Shown in pieces: positions 14,587-23,932 of a stretch of 64,000 nucleotides of DNA. The notes under the pieces are model-generated. The model saw nothing but the letters and a program-made list of their open reading frames with translations. It was not told where the DNA came from and searched no databases. Numbering within the stretch: position 1 is the stretch's first letter; each line of letters starts with the position of its first letter. The stretch covers positions 62,001 through 126,000 of the forward strand of contig DASZDG010000141.1 of assembly GCA_035942255.1 (NCBI GenBank), read 5' to 3'. Position numbers and translations under genes: made by a program. The DNA comes from JALZEG01 sp035942255. GTDB lineage: Bacteria; Actinomycetota; CADDZG01; WHSQ01.

Positions 14587-16155
14587 ATGACGCGCCGGGT
14601 CCCGATCGTCGCGCTGGCCGCGCTGGTGCTTGCCGGGCTTATGGCGAGCCCCGCGGCCCCCCAACGGCCTCATGCCGCGGTCCCGCACGCGCACCTCGAC
14701 ATGGAGGAGGCGCGCCCGGACTTCGAGCCCGGAGTCACCTCGCCCGGGTTCGCACGCGGCGTCGCAGCCGACTCCGGTCCGGCCGCGGTCGTGCATCGAG
14801 CCGGAGGCGCGCTCGTTCGCGACGGCCAGTCGTCGCCTCGTCTGTTCCGCACGGGCGTCGGCGCGGGCGAACCGACGCTCGGCATCACGAAGGACGGAAC
14901 GATCTTCTTCCAGGCGCTCGCCGGCGGGCCGCAGGTCCTCGCGAGCGGCGACGGGGGACGCAAGTGGAGGGACGTCTCGCCGAAGCTCGGGTCGATGGAC
15001 CGCCACCCGCAGTCGCTCGACCCGTTCCTCCACGTCGACCCGTGGACGGACCGAGTGTTCACGTTCGACTTCTTCTTCGGCTGTTCGCTGATCTCGTTCA
15101 CCGACGACGGGGGAGAGAGCTGGACGACGACGGCCGGGGCCTGTGGCCTGCAGGACCACCAGAACCTCTTCACCGCGCCGCCGGTGCTCAGCCCCGCGAC
15201 CGTCTACGACAACGTCGTGTACGCGTGCTCGACGCAGGCGGGCGCCACGATCTACTCGGTCGCGACGCAGTGCGAGAAGTCGCTCGACGGCGGCATCACG
15301 TACGTCCCGACAGGGAGCCCGCCGTTCGTGACCGACCGGCAGCCCGAGAACGACCTCGGCGTCGACGGCTACTGCCACGGCGCGATCGGGCACGGCTTCG
15401 GCGGACCCGACGGGACCATCTACATCCCGAAGGGGCTGTGCGGCCAGCCGTGGCTCGCGATCAGCCGCGACGAGGGCGCGACGTGGACGCGCGTGCAGGT
15501 CGCGGACAACGGGATGCCGCTGAGCCCGACGGGCGTCTACGAGCACGAGGCGAGCGTCGCCGCCGACGGTGACGGCAACGTCTACTACTTCTGGATCGCG
15601 CGCGACCGTCTCCCGTACCTCGCGGTGTCGCGCGACGGCGGCGCCACGTGGAGCAAGCCGCTGATGGTCGGACCGCCGGGGTTGAAGGAGGCTGCGCTGC
15701 CGAGCCTCGCGCTCGGGGGCCGCGGGAAGGTCGCGGTCGTCTACATGGGCAGCACGAACTCGCCCGGACAGCCGTTCCCGGAGAGCGACGACTGCAAGCC
15801 CGACCCGGTGTACTGCTTCAGCCAGCTGTTCTTCCTCGGGCCGGACGATCCCAAGAGCTACGAGGACGTGACGTGGAACGCGTACATGACCGTGACTGCA
15901 AACGCGCTCGACCGTTCGCCGGTGTTCCACTCCGCGTCGATCAACGACCCGTCCGACCCGATGGTCCGCGGGACGTGCGGGCCGATCCGGTGCAAGGCCG
16001 TCTACGACTTCCTCGACGTCGTGATCGACCGGCGCGGCCGCCCGTGGGGCGCGTTCGTCGACGCGTGCGTGAACCAGTGCGCGGTCTCGGGGCCGGACAA
16101 CCAGGGCAACGAGGGCGTGGTGGGGACGATCTCAGGGGGGCCGCGCCTCCGCTGA
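14587..16155 (+). CDS. Secreted BNR/Asp-box (sialidase-fold) repeat protein, second copy
   Basis: The 522-residue protein starts at ATG 14587 after a GGGAGGA site. A signal peptide (VPIVALAALVLAGLMASPAA) is followed by five Asp-boxes: ASGDGGRKWRDV, FTDDGGESWTT, KSLDGGITYVP, SRDEGATWTRV and SRDGGATWSKP. Blocks such as GHGFGGPDGTIYIPKG and HEASVAADG are nearly identical to those in the 2703-4094 protein, so these are clear paralogues. Compared with that copy it has a longer N-terminal segment and an insertion around the last third containing SDDCKPDPVYCFSQ. It follows the S8 protease gene by 64 nt on the same strand, which fits co-expression. Confidence 0.82.
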   Translation: MTRRVPIVALAALVLAGLMASPAAPQRPHAAVPHAHLDMEEARPDFEPGVTSPGFARGVAADSGPAAVVHRAGGALVRDGQSSPRLFRTGVGAGEPTLGITKDGTIFFQALAGGPQVLASGDGGRKWRDVSPKLGSMDRHPQSLDPFLHVDPWTDRVFTFDFFFGCSLISFTDDGGESWTTTAGACGLQDHQNLFTAPPVLSPATVYDNVVYACSTQAGATIYSVATQCEKSLDGGITYVPTGSPPFVTDRQPENDLGVDGYCHGAIGHGFGGPDGTIYIPKGLCGQPWLAISRDEGATWTRVQVADNGMPLSPTGVYEHEASVAADGDGNVYYFWIARDRLPYLAVSRDGGATWSKPLMVGPPGLKEAALPSLALGGRGKVAVVYMGSTNSPGQPFPESDDCKPDPVYCFSQLFFLGPDDPKSYEDVTWNAYMTVTANALDRSPVFHSASINDPSDPMVRGTCGPIRCKAVYDFLDVVIDRRGRPWGAFVDACVNQCAVSGPDNQGNEGVVGTISGGPRLR

Positions 16156-16199
16156 CGCCACCGCCTGTGTGACGTCGATATAACAAGACGGTTTTCTGC

Positions 16200-16228
16200 T
16201 TGACTAGTGCAGTATGACTAGCCATACT
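16200..16228 (+). promoter_or_regulatory. Putative sigma-70-type promoter
   Basis: TTGACT at 16200-16205 and CATACT at 16223-16228 are separated by exactly 17 nt, matching five of six and four of six consensus positions. It lies about 50 nt upstream of the ATG at 16278 in a locally AT-richer spacer, so it is a good candidate promoter for the secreted protein and the RTX gene that follow. Confidence 0.5.
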
Positions 16229-16277
16229 CCCGGGCAGGCCGAGCGGGCGGGACCGCTTGACGGGGGAAGGCGGTCTC

Positions 16278-17330
16278 ATGCGCAACGTCGCGCGTCTCGT
16301 GTTCGTCGGGATCCTCCTGGTGTCGGGTGTGCGTGTGTCCGGCGGCGTCTCGTGGGCGCAGGAACCGGGGGGCACACTGGCCGCCGCTGTCACGGCCGCT
16401 GCCGTGGGCGAAGCGGCCGCAGTGACTCTGGACGATGTCAGCGCGTTCGCGCCGGCCGGAGGCGCGGCCGTGTTCGAGCCGGGGTCGCCCGACCAGGAAG
16501 CGTTCTCGTACGCTTCTGCGGATCCCGCCACGAACCAGCTGATCGGCCTCACTCGCGTCGCGCCTGCCGAGCACGACGCGGGAGCTTTCGTGGCGACTAC
16601 GGGAATCGCGGCGCCCGTCGAGCCTTTGGCCCCAGTGGCCACCGCCCCACCGGGCGCCGACGGCGCGGAACCGCCCCCGCCCGGCGAAGTCGTGACCGAC
16701 TGCTCGGACGGCTCCTGCGGCGATACGGGTCTGGACGAGATGATCGCAGCGACGTGTGACGCCGGAGCTTGTGACGCAATCGACGATCCGATCGGAGCCT
16801 GGAGCGCCTGCGACCTCGATCGCGGCGACGAGGTGGACGAGACATGTCCCGATGCGCACGACCTGGTCGACACGGTGTGGGACTCGGACGCGGGGCCGGC
16901 GGACCTCCACTGCACGGCGTCGGTATCGGGTCCAGACATCTCGTCGGGCGGCGGGATGACCACGGGCCGAGGGACCTTCGACTGCGGCGAGTACGTCACC
17001 TTCGTGGAGATCACCGTCTGTCTTCACCGGAACGCGGGCGGCGGATGGGTGGAGATGGGGTGCCGATACAAGAAGAAGATGATCGGTGAGGGCGGCGTGT
17101 GGGGCTCCGTGTCGAAGAAGATCGCCGAGCCGTGCTTGCGTCAAGACGAGGTTGCCTACAGGATCCGGGCGCGGGGATGGGCCGTCGACGGGGGCGGCGA
17201 GGACCAGGTCGACGAGGACCGTGACTCGGCGACGGCGAAGGCGGAGCTCTACTGTCCCGGGACCTCGTTGGACGGAGCCGTCGATGACGGGGTCGAGTAC
17301 GGCGAGTCGTGGCTGCCGAGCGACGAGTGA
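16278..17330 (+). CDS. Secreted cysteine-containing protein of unknown function
   Basis: The start is ATG 16278 (MRNVARLVFVGILLVSGVRV), behind a GGGGAAGG site, giving 350 residues with a signal peptide. Residues about 35-115 form a module seen in other exported and phage-associated proteins (LDDVSAFAPAGGAAVFE, FSYASADPATNQLIGLTRV). An acidic, Cys-rich linker follows (VTDCSDGSCGDTGLDEM, TCDAGACDAIDD), then a C-terminal domain (about 205-345) with four or more cysteines including DCGEYVTFVEITVCLHRN. No enzyme motif is visible. The TGA overlaps the GTG of an RTX-repeat gene, so the two are co-expressed surface or secreted proteins. Confidence 0.72.
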   Translation: MRNVARLVFVGILLVSGVRVSGGVSWAQEPGGTLAAAVTAAAVGEAAAVTLDDVSAFAPAGGAAVFEPGSPDQEAFSYASADPATNQLIGLTRVAPAEHDAGAFVATTGIAAPVEPLAPVATAPPGADGAEPPPPGEVVTDCSDGSCGDTGLDEMIAATCDAGACDAIDDPIGAWSACDLDRGDEVDETCPDAHDLVDTVWDSDAGPADLHCTASVSGPDISSGGGMTTGRGTFDCGEYVTFVEITVCLHRNAGGGWVEMGCRYKKKMIGEGGVWGSVSKKIAEPCLRQDEVAYRIRARGWAVDGGGEDQVDEDRDSATAKAELYCPGTSLDGAVDDGVEYGESWLPSDE

Positions 17331-18676
17331 GAAGCCGCGGTGGTGCGGCCGTGGCGACGGCGCCGGTGCTGATCCTTGCGCTTCTGGTTCCCCATGGCGT
17401 TCGCCCTGCGGTTTCCGCGGCGGACGAGGCTCGTCGGTTCTGCGGCGTATGGCGGCCGACCATCGTCGGCACCGAGGGCGACGACGTGCTCCGCGGCACG
17501 AGCGGGAACGACGTCTTCTGGGCCCGCGGCGGGGACGACCACCTTCTCGGGCTCGGCGGTCACGACACGATGTGTGGAGGAGCAGGCGACGACGTCATCC
17601 GGGGGGGTTCCGGCAGGGACTGGATGTATCCGGCAGCGGGCCACGATCGCGTCTTCGGCGGCCCGAACCGGATCAACGTCGTCGACTACTTCAGGTCCCC
17701 GCGCGGCGTCCACGTCGACCTCGCCGCGGGTGAGGCACACGGGTGGGGGCGCGACGTCGTGAAGGACGTCCACCAGGTCATGGGGTCGCTCTTCGCGGAC
17801 ACGATCACCGGCGACTCCGGGGGCAACGCTCTTGTCGGCTCCAGCGGTGACGACGTCCTCGACGGCGTGGGGGGCGGCGATTCGCTCGAGGGGTATGCCG
17901 GGGACGACGTGCTACGCGGTGGGCCCGGGAGCGATTGGGTCGGCTTCATGGACTCCCCGGCCCCCGTCCGCGCGGATCTCCGCAGGCGCACCGCGACGGG
18001 AGAAGGCGACGACGTGCTCCTGAGCATCGAAGGTCTCTTCGGCTCGTACTACGACGACGTCCTCATCGGCGACGGTGGGGACAACGCCTTCATCGGCGGG
18101 GTGCGCGGGAACGACCGGATCGCCGGCCGCGGCGGGGACGACATCGTCTACCGGTACTACGGCGAGAACGTCGTCAGTGGTGGAGTCGGTAACGACACCG
18201 TCTACTACGAGTTCCAGGGAACGGTCGACCTCGTGACCGGGACGGCCGTAGGGACCGACTTCTCCGACTCGATCTCCGGCTTCGAGAACGCGCGCGGCGG
18301 CTCCGAGCGCCAGGTCATCGTCGGCGACGACGGCCCGAACCTGTTGGCGGGAGGCGGGGCGGGTGACGTCATCGAGGCAGGACGCGGCGACGACACCCTT
18401 GGGGGTGACGGCGGCTCGGACAAGCTCGCCGGAGGAGACGGCCGTGACTCGATCAGGGGCGGACGTGGCGAGGATCAGTGTCTGGAGGGCGAAGACGTCG
18501 CGGAATGCGAGACCGCGACGCCGGCTCGCACCGCGGTTGCGAGGTCACCACGCCTGGAAAGCTTCCCCGCGCTCCGTGCGCCTCGTCTACCGGACCGGCG
18601 CTCTCTGGTCTACGCGCTGCTCCGGATGCTCGGCATCTCGACGCATGCGTCGTTCGCCGAGAGCTACTCGCAGTAG
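17327..18676 (+). CDS. Sec-exported RTX (hemolysin-type calcium-binding) repeat protein, copy 1
   Basis: The 449-residue protein starts at GTG 17327 overlapping the previous stop. A signal peptide (VATAPVLILALLVPHGVRPA) precedes arrays of the nonapeptide GGxGxDxhx: GTEGDDVLRGTSGNDVF, GGGDSLEGYAGDDVLRGG, GGRGEDQCLEG and others, which bind calcium and fold as parallel beta-rolls. The arrays are interrupted by segments of the type VDLAAGEAHGWGRDVV. There is a C-terminal tail (about 60 residues) without repeats. No type I exporter is nearby, and the N-terminal signal indicates Sec export instead. The 3' end overlaps the convergent RTX gene by 13 nt. Confidence 0.86.
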   Translation: MRSRGGAAVATAPVLILALLVPHGVRPAVSAADEARRFCGVWRPTIVGTEGDDVLRGTSGNDVFWARGGDDHLLGLGGHDTMCGGAGDDVIRGGSGRDWMYPAAGHDRVFGGPNRINVVDYFRSPRGVHVDLAAGEAHGWGRDVVKDVHQVMGSLFADTITGDSGGNALVGSSGDDVLDGVGGGDSLEGYAGDDVLRGGPGSDWVGFMDSPAPVRADLRRRTATGEGDDVLLSIEGLFGSYYDDVLIGDGGDNAFIGGVRGNDRIAGRGGDDIVYRYYGENVVSGGVGNDTVYYEFQGTVDLVTGTAVGTDFSDSISGFENARGGSERQVIVGDDGPNLLAGGGAGDVIEAGRGDDTLGGDGGSDKLAGGDGRDSIRGGRGEDQCLEGEDVAECETATPARTAVARSPRLESFPALRAPRLPDRRSLVYALLRMLGISTHASFAESYSQ

Positions 18677-19980
18677 CGCGCCCCATCCTCGGGGCCCGGG
18701 CGGACGCACGTGTCCGTGCCCTCGCCTCCGTCGATCTCGTTCTTCCCCTTGCCCCCGTAGATCGTGTCGTCTCCCGCGCCGCCGCGCAGCCGGTCGTTCC
18801 CGCGCTCGCCGTAGATCACGTCGTTGCCCTCGTTGCCCTTGATCGAGTCCGAGCCTTCGGCGCCGCGTAGCTCGTCGTCTCCGCCTCCGCCGCGCATCCG
18901 GACGCCGCCGTACGTCGAGACCAGCATGTTCGGCCCGTCGTCGCCGACGATCACGTCGGCGGTCGCGATCACGTCCTCGATCCCGTCGAGCCGGTCCTTC
19001 GAGTCGCCGATCGCAATGCCCTCGGCGAGATCGACCCTGTCCGTGTCGTCGTTGACCACGAACGTGAGCAGGTCGCGGCCTTCGCCTCCGACGAGGGTGT
19101 CGGGACCGGTGCCCGACATCAGGTGGTCGTCGCCGCCGCGACCGTCGACGACGTTGTGGTCGTCACCCGGTCCCTGCTCGTCCTGAGCGCTCAGCAGGTT
19201 CGGGCCGTCGGTCCCGTAGATCTCGTCGTTGCCGCCGCCGCCGTACACGTTCTCGAAGCCGGCGATCGCGTCGTTGCCCATCCCGCGCGCGTAGCCCGCC
19301 ACGAGGTCGACCTCGAGGTCGCGCCGGTGGGAGCTGAGGCACCCGGAGTCGCACGAGACCCAGTAGAGGTTCAGCATGTCGACGCCCTCTCCCGCGTCCA
19401 CCGTGTCGCTGCCCTGCGCAGGGAAGATCTCGTCGTCGCCCGGCCCGGCGACGATCGAGTCGGCCCCCCGTCCGGCATTGATCTCGTGGTCGCCCGCTCC
19501 CGTGGTGATCGAGTCGGCGCCGGCATCAGCCCAGACGCTTCCCCCGCCGTCACCGATGTCGATCTCGTCGTTCCCGCGACCGGCGAGCACCCGCTCGCGC
19601 ATGTCCGAGCCGAGGATGTAGTCGTCGCCCTCGCCGCTCCACAGCTCGTTCGGCCCGGGGCCGCCGTCGATGCGGTCGTCACCGTCGCCGGCGTCGACGT
19701 AGTCCCCCCGGTAGTAGTACTCGTTCCATTCCTCGTCGTACTCCTGTGTCTGGCCGGGCCCCGCGCATACGAGGTCGTCGCCGCCCCCCGCGGAGATGTC
19801 GTCGGCGCCGTCCCCGCCGACGATGACGTCCGGCCCATCGGTGCCCTTGATCCTGTCTTCCCCGTCGGTCCCGACGATCGTCGCGGGCCTCCCGAAGCAG
19901 GTGGCGCTGCCCTGGGCGACAACGGGAGGTCCCGTGACCAGGAAGGCAGCCGTCAGGAGCGTCATGAGAGCGCGCGCCAT
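18664..19980 (-). CDS. Sec-exported RTX repeat protein, copy 2
   Basis: The protein is 438 residues from ATG 19980 (MARALMTLLTAAFLVTGPPV); an in-frame GTG at 19998 would add 6 residues. The signal peptide is followed by ATCFGRPATIVGTDGEDRIK and several blocks of GGxGxD repeats (GGDGADDISAGGGDDLVC, GGAGDDTIYGGKGKNEIDGG). A Tyr/Glu-rich insertion (QEYDEEWNEYYYRGDY) interrupts the first array. It ends with a Cys-containing tail (TCVRPGPEDGARYC), as in the other RTX proteins here. It is oriented tail to tail with copy 1 and overlaps it by 13 nt, which looks like an inverted paralogous pair. Confidence 0.86.
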   Translation of the reverse strand: MARALMTLLTAAFLVTGPPVVAQGSATCFGRPATIVGTDGEDRIKGTDGPDVIVGGDGADDISAGGGDDLVCAGPGQTQEYDEEWNEYYYRGDYVDAGDGDDRIDGGPGPNELWSGEGDDYILGSDMRERVLAGRGNDEIDIGDGGGSVWADAGADSITTGAGDHEINAGRGADSIVAGPGDDEIFPAQGSDTVDAGEGVDMLNLYWVSCDSGCLSSHRRDLEVDLVAGYARGMGNDAIAGFENVYGGGGNDEIYGTDGPNLLSAQDEQGPGDDHNVVDGRGGDDHLMSGTGPDTLVGGEGRDLLTFVVNDDTDRVDLAEGIAIGDSKDRLDGIEDVIATADVIVGDDGPNMLVSTYGGVRMRGGGGDDELRGAEGSDSIKGNEGNDVIYGERGNDRLRGGAGDDTIYGGKGKNEIDGGEGTDTCVRPGPEDGARYCE

Positions 19981-20161
19981 TTCCTCAGATTCCCACACGC
20001 GCGCTTTTTCGGAAGCGACGGGACAAACGGTGTCTCTTCCGGCTACGCACTTCCGGCAACGGGCGGCTCCATCGCGGATTTCCGAACGGATCGGGTGTCC
20101 GGCGCGCGTCGCAGTGACTACCGTGACGACAGACAGTCTCTAAGAAAGGGCGGAAGCCGAC

Positions 20162-22372
20162 ATGCTCGAACGACTCGCTTCGTGGAGCTACCGGCGCAGG
20201 TGGCCGATGCTCGGCCTCTGGGTCGCCGGACTCATCCTCGCCAACGTCCTCGGCACGACCGCGGGCGGTGAGTACTCGAACGACTTCTCGCTCCCGGGCG
20301 CGGAGTCGCAGGAGGCGTACGACCTCCTCAGGGAACGATTCCCTTCGGAGTCGGGCGACAGCGCGCAGGTCGTCTTCCGCGCGGAGGACGGCGTCGCGGA
20401 CCCGCAGGTCCAGGAGGCGATCGAGTCGCTCCTCGCCGATCTCGGCGAGGTCGACCACGTCGCCGCGGTCGAGAGCCCGTACGCGCCCGGAGGCGAGCGC
20501 AACGTCTCGCCGGAGGGCGACATCGCGTACGCCGACGTGCAGTTCGACATCGAGGCGACCGCCGTCACGATCGAGCTCGTCGACGAGATGAAGGCCCTGG
20601 CCCGCGAGGCGGAGGGGCCGGGGCTCCAGATAGCGCTCGGCGGACCGATCATCGCGTTCAACGAGTTCGAGGAGCCCGGGGGGTCCGAGATGATCGGGCT
20701 CCTCGCCGCGATCCTCATCCTCCTGGTGACGTTCGGCTCGGTCCTCGCGATGGGCCTCCCGATCATCACCGCGCTGTTCGGCATCGGCATCGGGCTGGCG
20801 CTGGTGACGATCTTCGCCAACTTCCTGAGCGTCCCGGACTTCACCCCTCAGCTCGCGTCGATGATCGGCATCGGCGTCGGCATCGACTACGCGCTGTTCA
20901 TCGTCACGCGCTTCCGCCAGCACCTGCAGCAGGGGATGGACCCCGAGAGCGCGACCGTTCGCGCGATCACCACGTCGGGGCGCGCGGTGCTCTTCGCCGG
21001 AACGACCGTCGTCATCTCGCTGCTGGGGATCCTGTTGATGGGGTTCGCCTTCGTGCAGGGGGTCGCGATCGGGGGGGCCGCGACCGTCCTCGTGACGATG
21101 ATCGCGTCGGTGACGCTGCTGCCCGCGATCCTCGGGTTCACGGGGCGCAACGTCGACAAGTGGAAGCTGCCGAAGCTGCACCGCGCGGAGACGCGCCACC
21201 AGGGCTCGATGTGGTTCCGCTGGAGCAGGGTCATCCAGCGGCGCCCGGTCCCCGCGGCGCTCGCCGCGTTCGCGGTGCTGATCACGCTCACGATCCCGCT
21301 GTTCGGGATACGGCTCGGCCAGGCCGACGCGGGCACGGCCCCCGAGACGCGCGATTCCCGGCAGGCGTACGACCTGCTCTCGGAGGGGTTCGGCCCCGGC
21401 TTCAACGGCCCGCTGATCCTCGCGGCACGCCTGTCAGGGCCGGACGCGATCGCGGACCTCGAGACGCTGACTGCGGAGATCGTCGCGACCGACGGTGTCG
21501 CCGCCGCGACGCCGCCGTTCCCGAACGAGGCCGGCGACGCGGCGGTCATCACGGTCTTCCCGGAGACGTCGCCGCAGGACCCCGAGACGAACCACCTCGT
21601 GCACGCATTGCGCGACGAGGTGGTGCCGGAGTTCACCGCCGGGACCGACACCGAGGTCTTCGTCGGAGGAGCGACCGCGAGCGTCATCGACTTCTCGGAG
21701 AAGAACGGCGAGCGCCTCCCGATCCTGATCGGCGCCGTCATCACGCTGTCGTTCCTGTTGCTCGTCGTCGTGTTCCGCTCGATCCTCGTCCCGCTGAAGG
21801 CCGCCGTCATGAACCTGTTGTCGATCGGCGCGGCGTACGGCGTGATCGTCGCGATCTTCCAGTGGGGCTGGCTGAAGGACGTGTTCGGCGTCGCGTCGAC
21901 CGCTCCGATCGAGGCGTGGGTGCCGATGATGCTCTTCACGATCCTGTTCGGGCTCTCGATGGACTACGAGATCTTCCTGCTCTCGCGCATCCGTGAGGAG
22001 TACCTCGTGTCGCGCGACAACGGCCTCGCCGTGGCGAACGGGCTTGCGACGACCGCGCGCGTCATCACGGCCGCGGCCGCGATCATGGTCACGGTGTTCC
22101 TCTCGTTCGTGTTCGGGTTCGACGAGCGGTCGATCAAGCTCTTCGGGCTCGGCCTCGCCGTCGCGATCTTCGTGGACGCGACGATCGTCCGGATGGTGCT
22201 GGTGCCGGCGACGATGGAGCTCCTGGGGGACGCGAACTGGTGGTTCCCGAAGTGGCTCGACCGTCTGGTGCCGCGGATCGCGGTGGAGGGCGAGGGGGAG
22301 CACCTGGACGCGAGCGACCTGGACCGGGAAGCGGCCGAGCTGGAGAAGAAGGAGAAGCCGCTCTCGGTCTGA
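20162..22372 (+). CDS. MMPL-family RND transporter
   Basis: The 736-residue protein has the two-fold MMPL layout: a TM helix near residue 20, an extracytoplasmic domain (about 40-170), six TM helices (about 175-340), a second extracytoplasmic domain (about 380-530) and six further TM helices (about 530-690). The proton-relay segments GIGVGIDYALFIVTRFR and GLSMDYEIFLLSRIREEY carry the conserved Asp-Tyr pairs. Such transporters export lipids, glycolipids or drugs across the membrane using the proton gradient. It begins NMLERLASWSYRRRWPM-like (MLERLASWSYRRRW) after a AAAGGG site. The 163-nt upstream spacer has no obvious regulator gene. Confidence 0.92.
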   Translation: MLERLASWSYRRRWPMLGLWVAGLILANVLGTTAGGEYSNDFSLPGAESQEAYDLLRERFPSESGDSAQVVFRAEDGVADPQVQEAIESLLADLGEVDHVAAVESPYAPGGERNVSPEGDIAYADVQFDIEATAVTIELVDEMKALAREAEGPGLQIALGGPIIAFNEFEEPGGSEMIGLLAAILILLVTFGSVLAMGLPIITALFGIGIGLALVTIFANFLSVPDFTPQLASMIGIGVGIDYALFIVTRFRQHLQQGMDPESATVRAITTSGRAVLFAGTTVVISLLGILLMGFAFVQGVAIGGAATVLVTMIASVTLLPAILGFTGRNVDKWKLPKLHRAETRHQGSMWFRWSRVIQRRPVPAALAAFAVLITLTIPLFGIRLGQADAGTAPETRDSRQAYDLLSEGFGPGFNGPLILAARLSGPDAIADLETLTAEIVATDGVAAATPPFPNEAGDAAVITVFPETSPQDPETNHLVHALRDEVVPEFTAGTDTEVFVGGATASVIDFSEKNGERLPILIGAVITLSFLLLVVVFRSILVPLKAAVMNLLSIGAAYGVIVAIFQWGWLKDVFGVASTAPIEAWVPMMLFTILFGLSMDYEIFLLSRIREEYLVSRDNGLAVANGLATTARVITAAAAIMVTVFLSFVFGFDERSIKLFGLGLAVAIFVDATIVRMVLVPATMELLGDANWWFPKWLDRLVPRIAVEGEGEHLDASDLDREAAELEKKEKPLSV

Positions 22373-22439
22373 GCTCACGGCGGGGGATTCGGCCCCCGGG
22401 GCGACAGGATTTCGGCCGCCGGCCGCCAATTGAGGGGGC

Positions 22440-23930
22440 ATGCGCAGATCGCTATGCCTCGTGCTGCTCGCGGCCCTGGCCGGCGCGCTCGTGCCTTCGC
22501 TCTCGAGGGCTCAGGTGCCGCCGACGCCCCCGCGCGACCAGTGGTTCGCCGAGAACGACACCGGCCACTGGTCCGAAGGTGACCGCGTCCGCATCGACGA
22601 GAGCTGCCTGAAGCTCCCGAAGGCGAGGCAGGTCGCCTGCTCGCTCGCGGCCTTCAAGCGCAAGCCGTTCGTCGTCGTCGCGTTCGTCGACAGCGGGATC
22701 AACCCCTACCACCAGGACTTCCGGGCCCCCGAGTTCGTCCACCACCCGTCGAAGTACATCGAGGGCTACCCGGCCGAGGCCGCCCCGATCAAGCCGTCGT
22801 TCGACGTCGCGGACGCGAAGGGCTACGAGGCTGCTCGTGCGGCCGACGACACCATGTGGAAGATGGTCGAGGGCGACCGCCTCTACTGGTTCCCCGGCAC
22901 GCGGATCATCGGCGGCATCTCCCGCGGCGCCGGCGACACGTCCGGCGAGTGGACCGAGCGCAAGATCCTCGACGACCAGGGCCACGGCACCGGTGTCGCG
23001 AGCGTCGGCGCCGGCGAGAAGTTCGGCTCGAACCCGAATGCTCTGATCGTGATGGTCGAGGGCCTCGGCGAGCGCAGCCTCGAGTGGGCGACCGCTCAGC
23101 CGTGGATCGACATCGTCAGCAACTCGTGGGGCAACACCGCGAACCTCCCGCTCGGCGACCCCGAGACGACGCGGGTCGCGACGAGGCGGGGGCAGAGCAT
23201 CGTGTTCTCCGCCGGCAACGGCGCGACGAACACGAACTCGTCGACGGTGTTCACCCCCGGGGGCCCCGTTCCCGACCCCTGCAAGTGCAAGACCCCCGAC
23301 TCCGACCTCTCGATCACCGACCCCTGGTCCGGCCCCTCGTGGGAGCTGACCGTCGGCGCCGCCTCCCCGATCAACGGGCAGGCGCACTGGTGGCACTCGA
23401 TCCCGGTGGACGTCGCCTCGTTCGGCTCGAAGTGGCGGGCCGCGGGTGCGTTCGGCGTCAAGACGATCATCGACGAGGACAACCTGGAGACCCGCGACTT
23501 CGGGGGCACGTCGTGCGCGGCCCCCACGACCGCCGGAGTCCTCTCGTCGATCATCGAACGTGCGCGCATCGAGCTCGGCGACACGACGGGCGGCCAGCGC
23601 GCCGACCAGGTCGTCGCCGCCGGCAAGAAGAAGCTCGCGTCGGGCCCGCTCGACGACGGCAAGCTGACGAGGCTCGAGGCCGAGGCGCTGGTGCAGAAGA
23701 CCGCGTCACCGGTCGCGGCCGACCCCGAGAAGATCACGTGGGACTACGCGGTAAGGCCGACGACCCCGATCTACTACCTCCACCAGGGCTACGGCCTGGT
23801 GACCGCCGAGTCCAAGGCGCTCGCGTTCGACGTGCTGCTCGGCAAGAAGCCGTTGCCCGAGCGGACTGAGGTCGACACGTTCATCGCCGGCGTCGACGCG
23901 ATCCGCAACGCGATCTGGGGCGAGCCCTAG
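22440..23930 (+). CDS. Secreted subtilisin-like serine protease (peptidase family S8), copy 3
   Basis: The 496-residue protein starts at ATG 22440 after GAGGGGG. A signal peptide (LCLVLLAALAGALVPSLSRA) precedes about 50 residues of N-terminal extension, then catalytic Asp in VAFVDSGINPYHQD, His in DDQGHGTGVAS, oxyanion Asn in FSAGNGAT and Ser in FGGTSCAAPTTAG. It shares RLYWFPGTRIIGGIS with copy 1. A Cys pair lies in PCKCKTPD. The C-terminal 120 residues (helical, ending ELDTFIAGVDAIRNA-like) are shared in length with copy 2. A tiny membrane-protein gene begins 2 nt after its stop. Confidence 0.92.
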   Translation: MRRSLCLVLLAALAGALVPSLSRAQVPPTPPRDQWFAENDTGHWSEGDRVRIDESCLKLPKARQVACSLAAFKRKPFVVVAFVDSGINPYHQDFRAPEFVHHPSKYIEGYPAEAAPIKPSFDVADAKGYEAARAADDTMWKMVEGDRLYWFPGTRIIGGISRGAGDTSGEWTERKILDDQGHGTGVASVGAGEKFGSNPNALIVMVEGLGERSLEWATAQPWIDIVSNSWGNTANLPLGDPETTRVATRRGQSIVFSAGNGATNTNSSTVFTPGGPVPDPCKCKTPDSDLSITDPWSGPSWELTVGAASPINGQAHWWHSIPVDVASFGSKWRAAGAFGVKTIIDEDNLETRDFGGTSCAAPTTAGVLSSIIERARIELGDTTGGQRADQVVAAGKKKLASGPLDDGKLTRLEAEALVQKTASPVAADPEKITWDYAVRPTTPIYYLHQGYGLVTAESKALAFDVLLGKKPLPERTEVDTFIAGVDAIRNAIWGEP

Positions 23931-23932
23931 GA

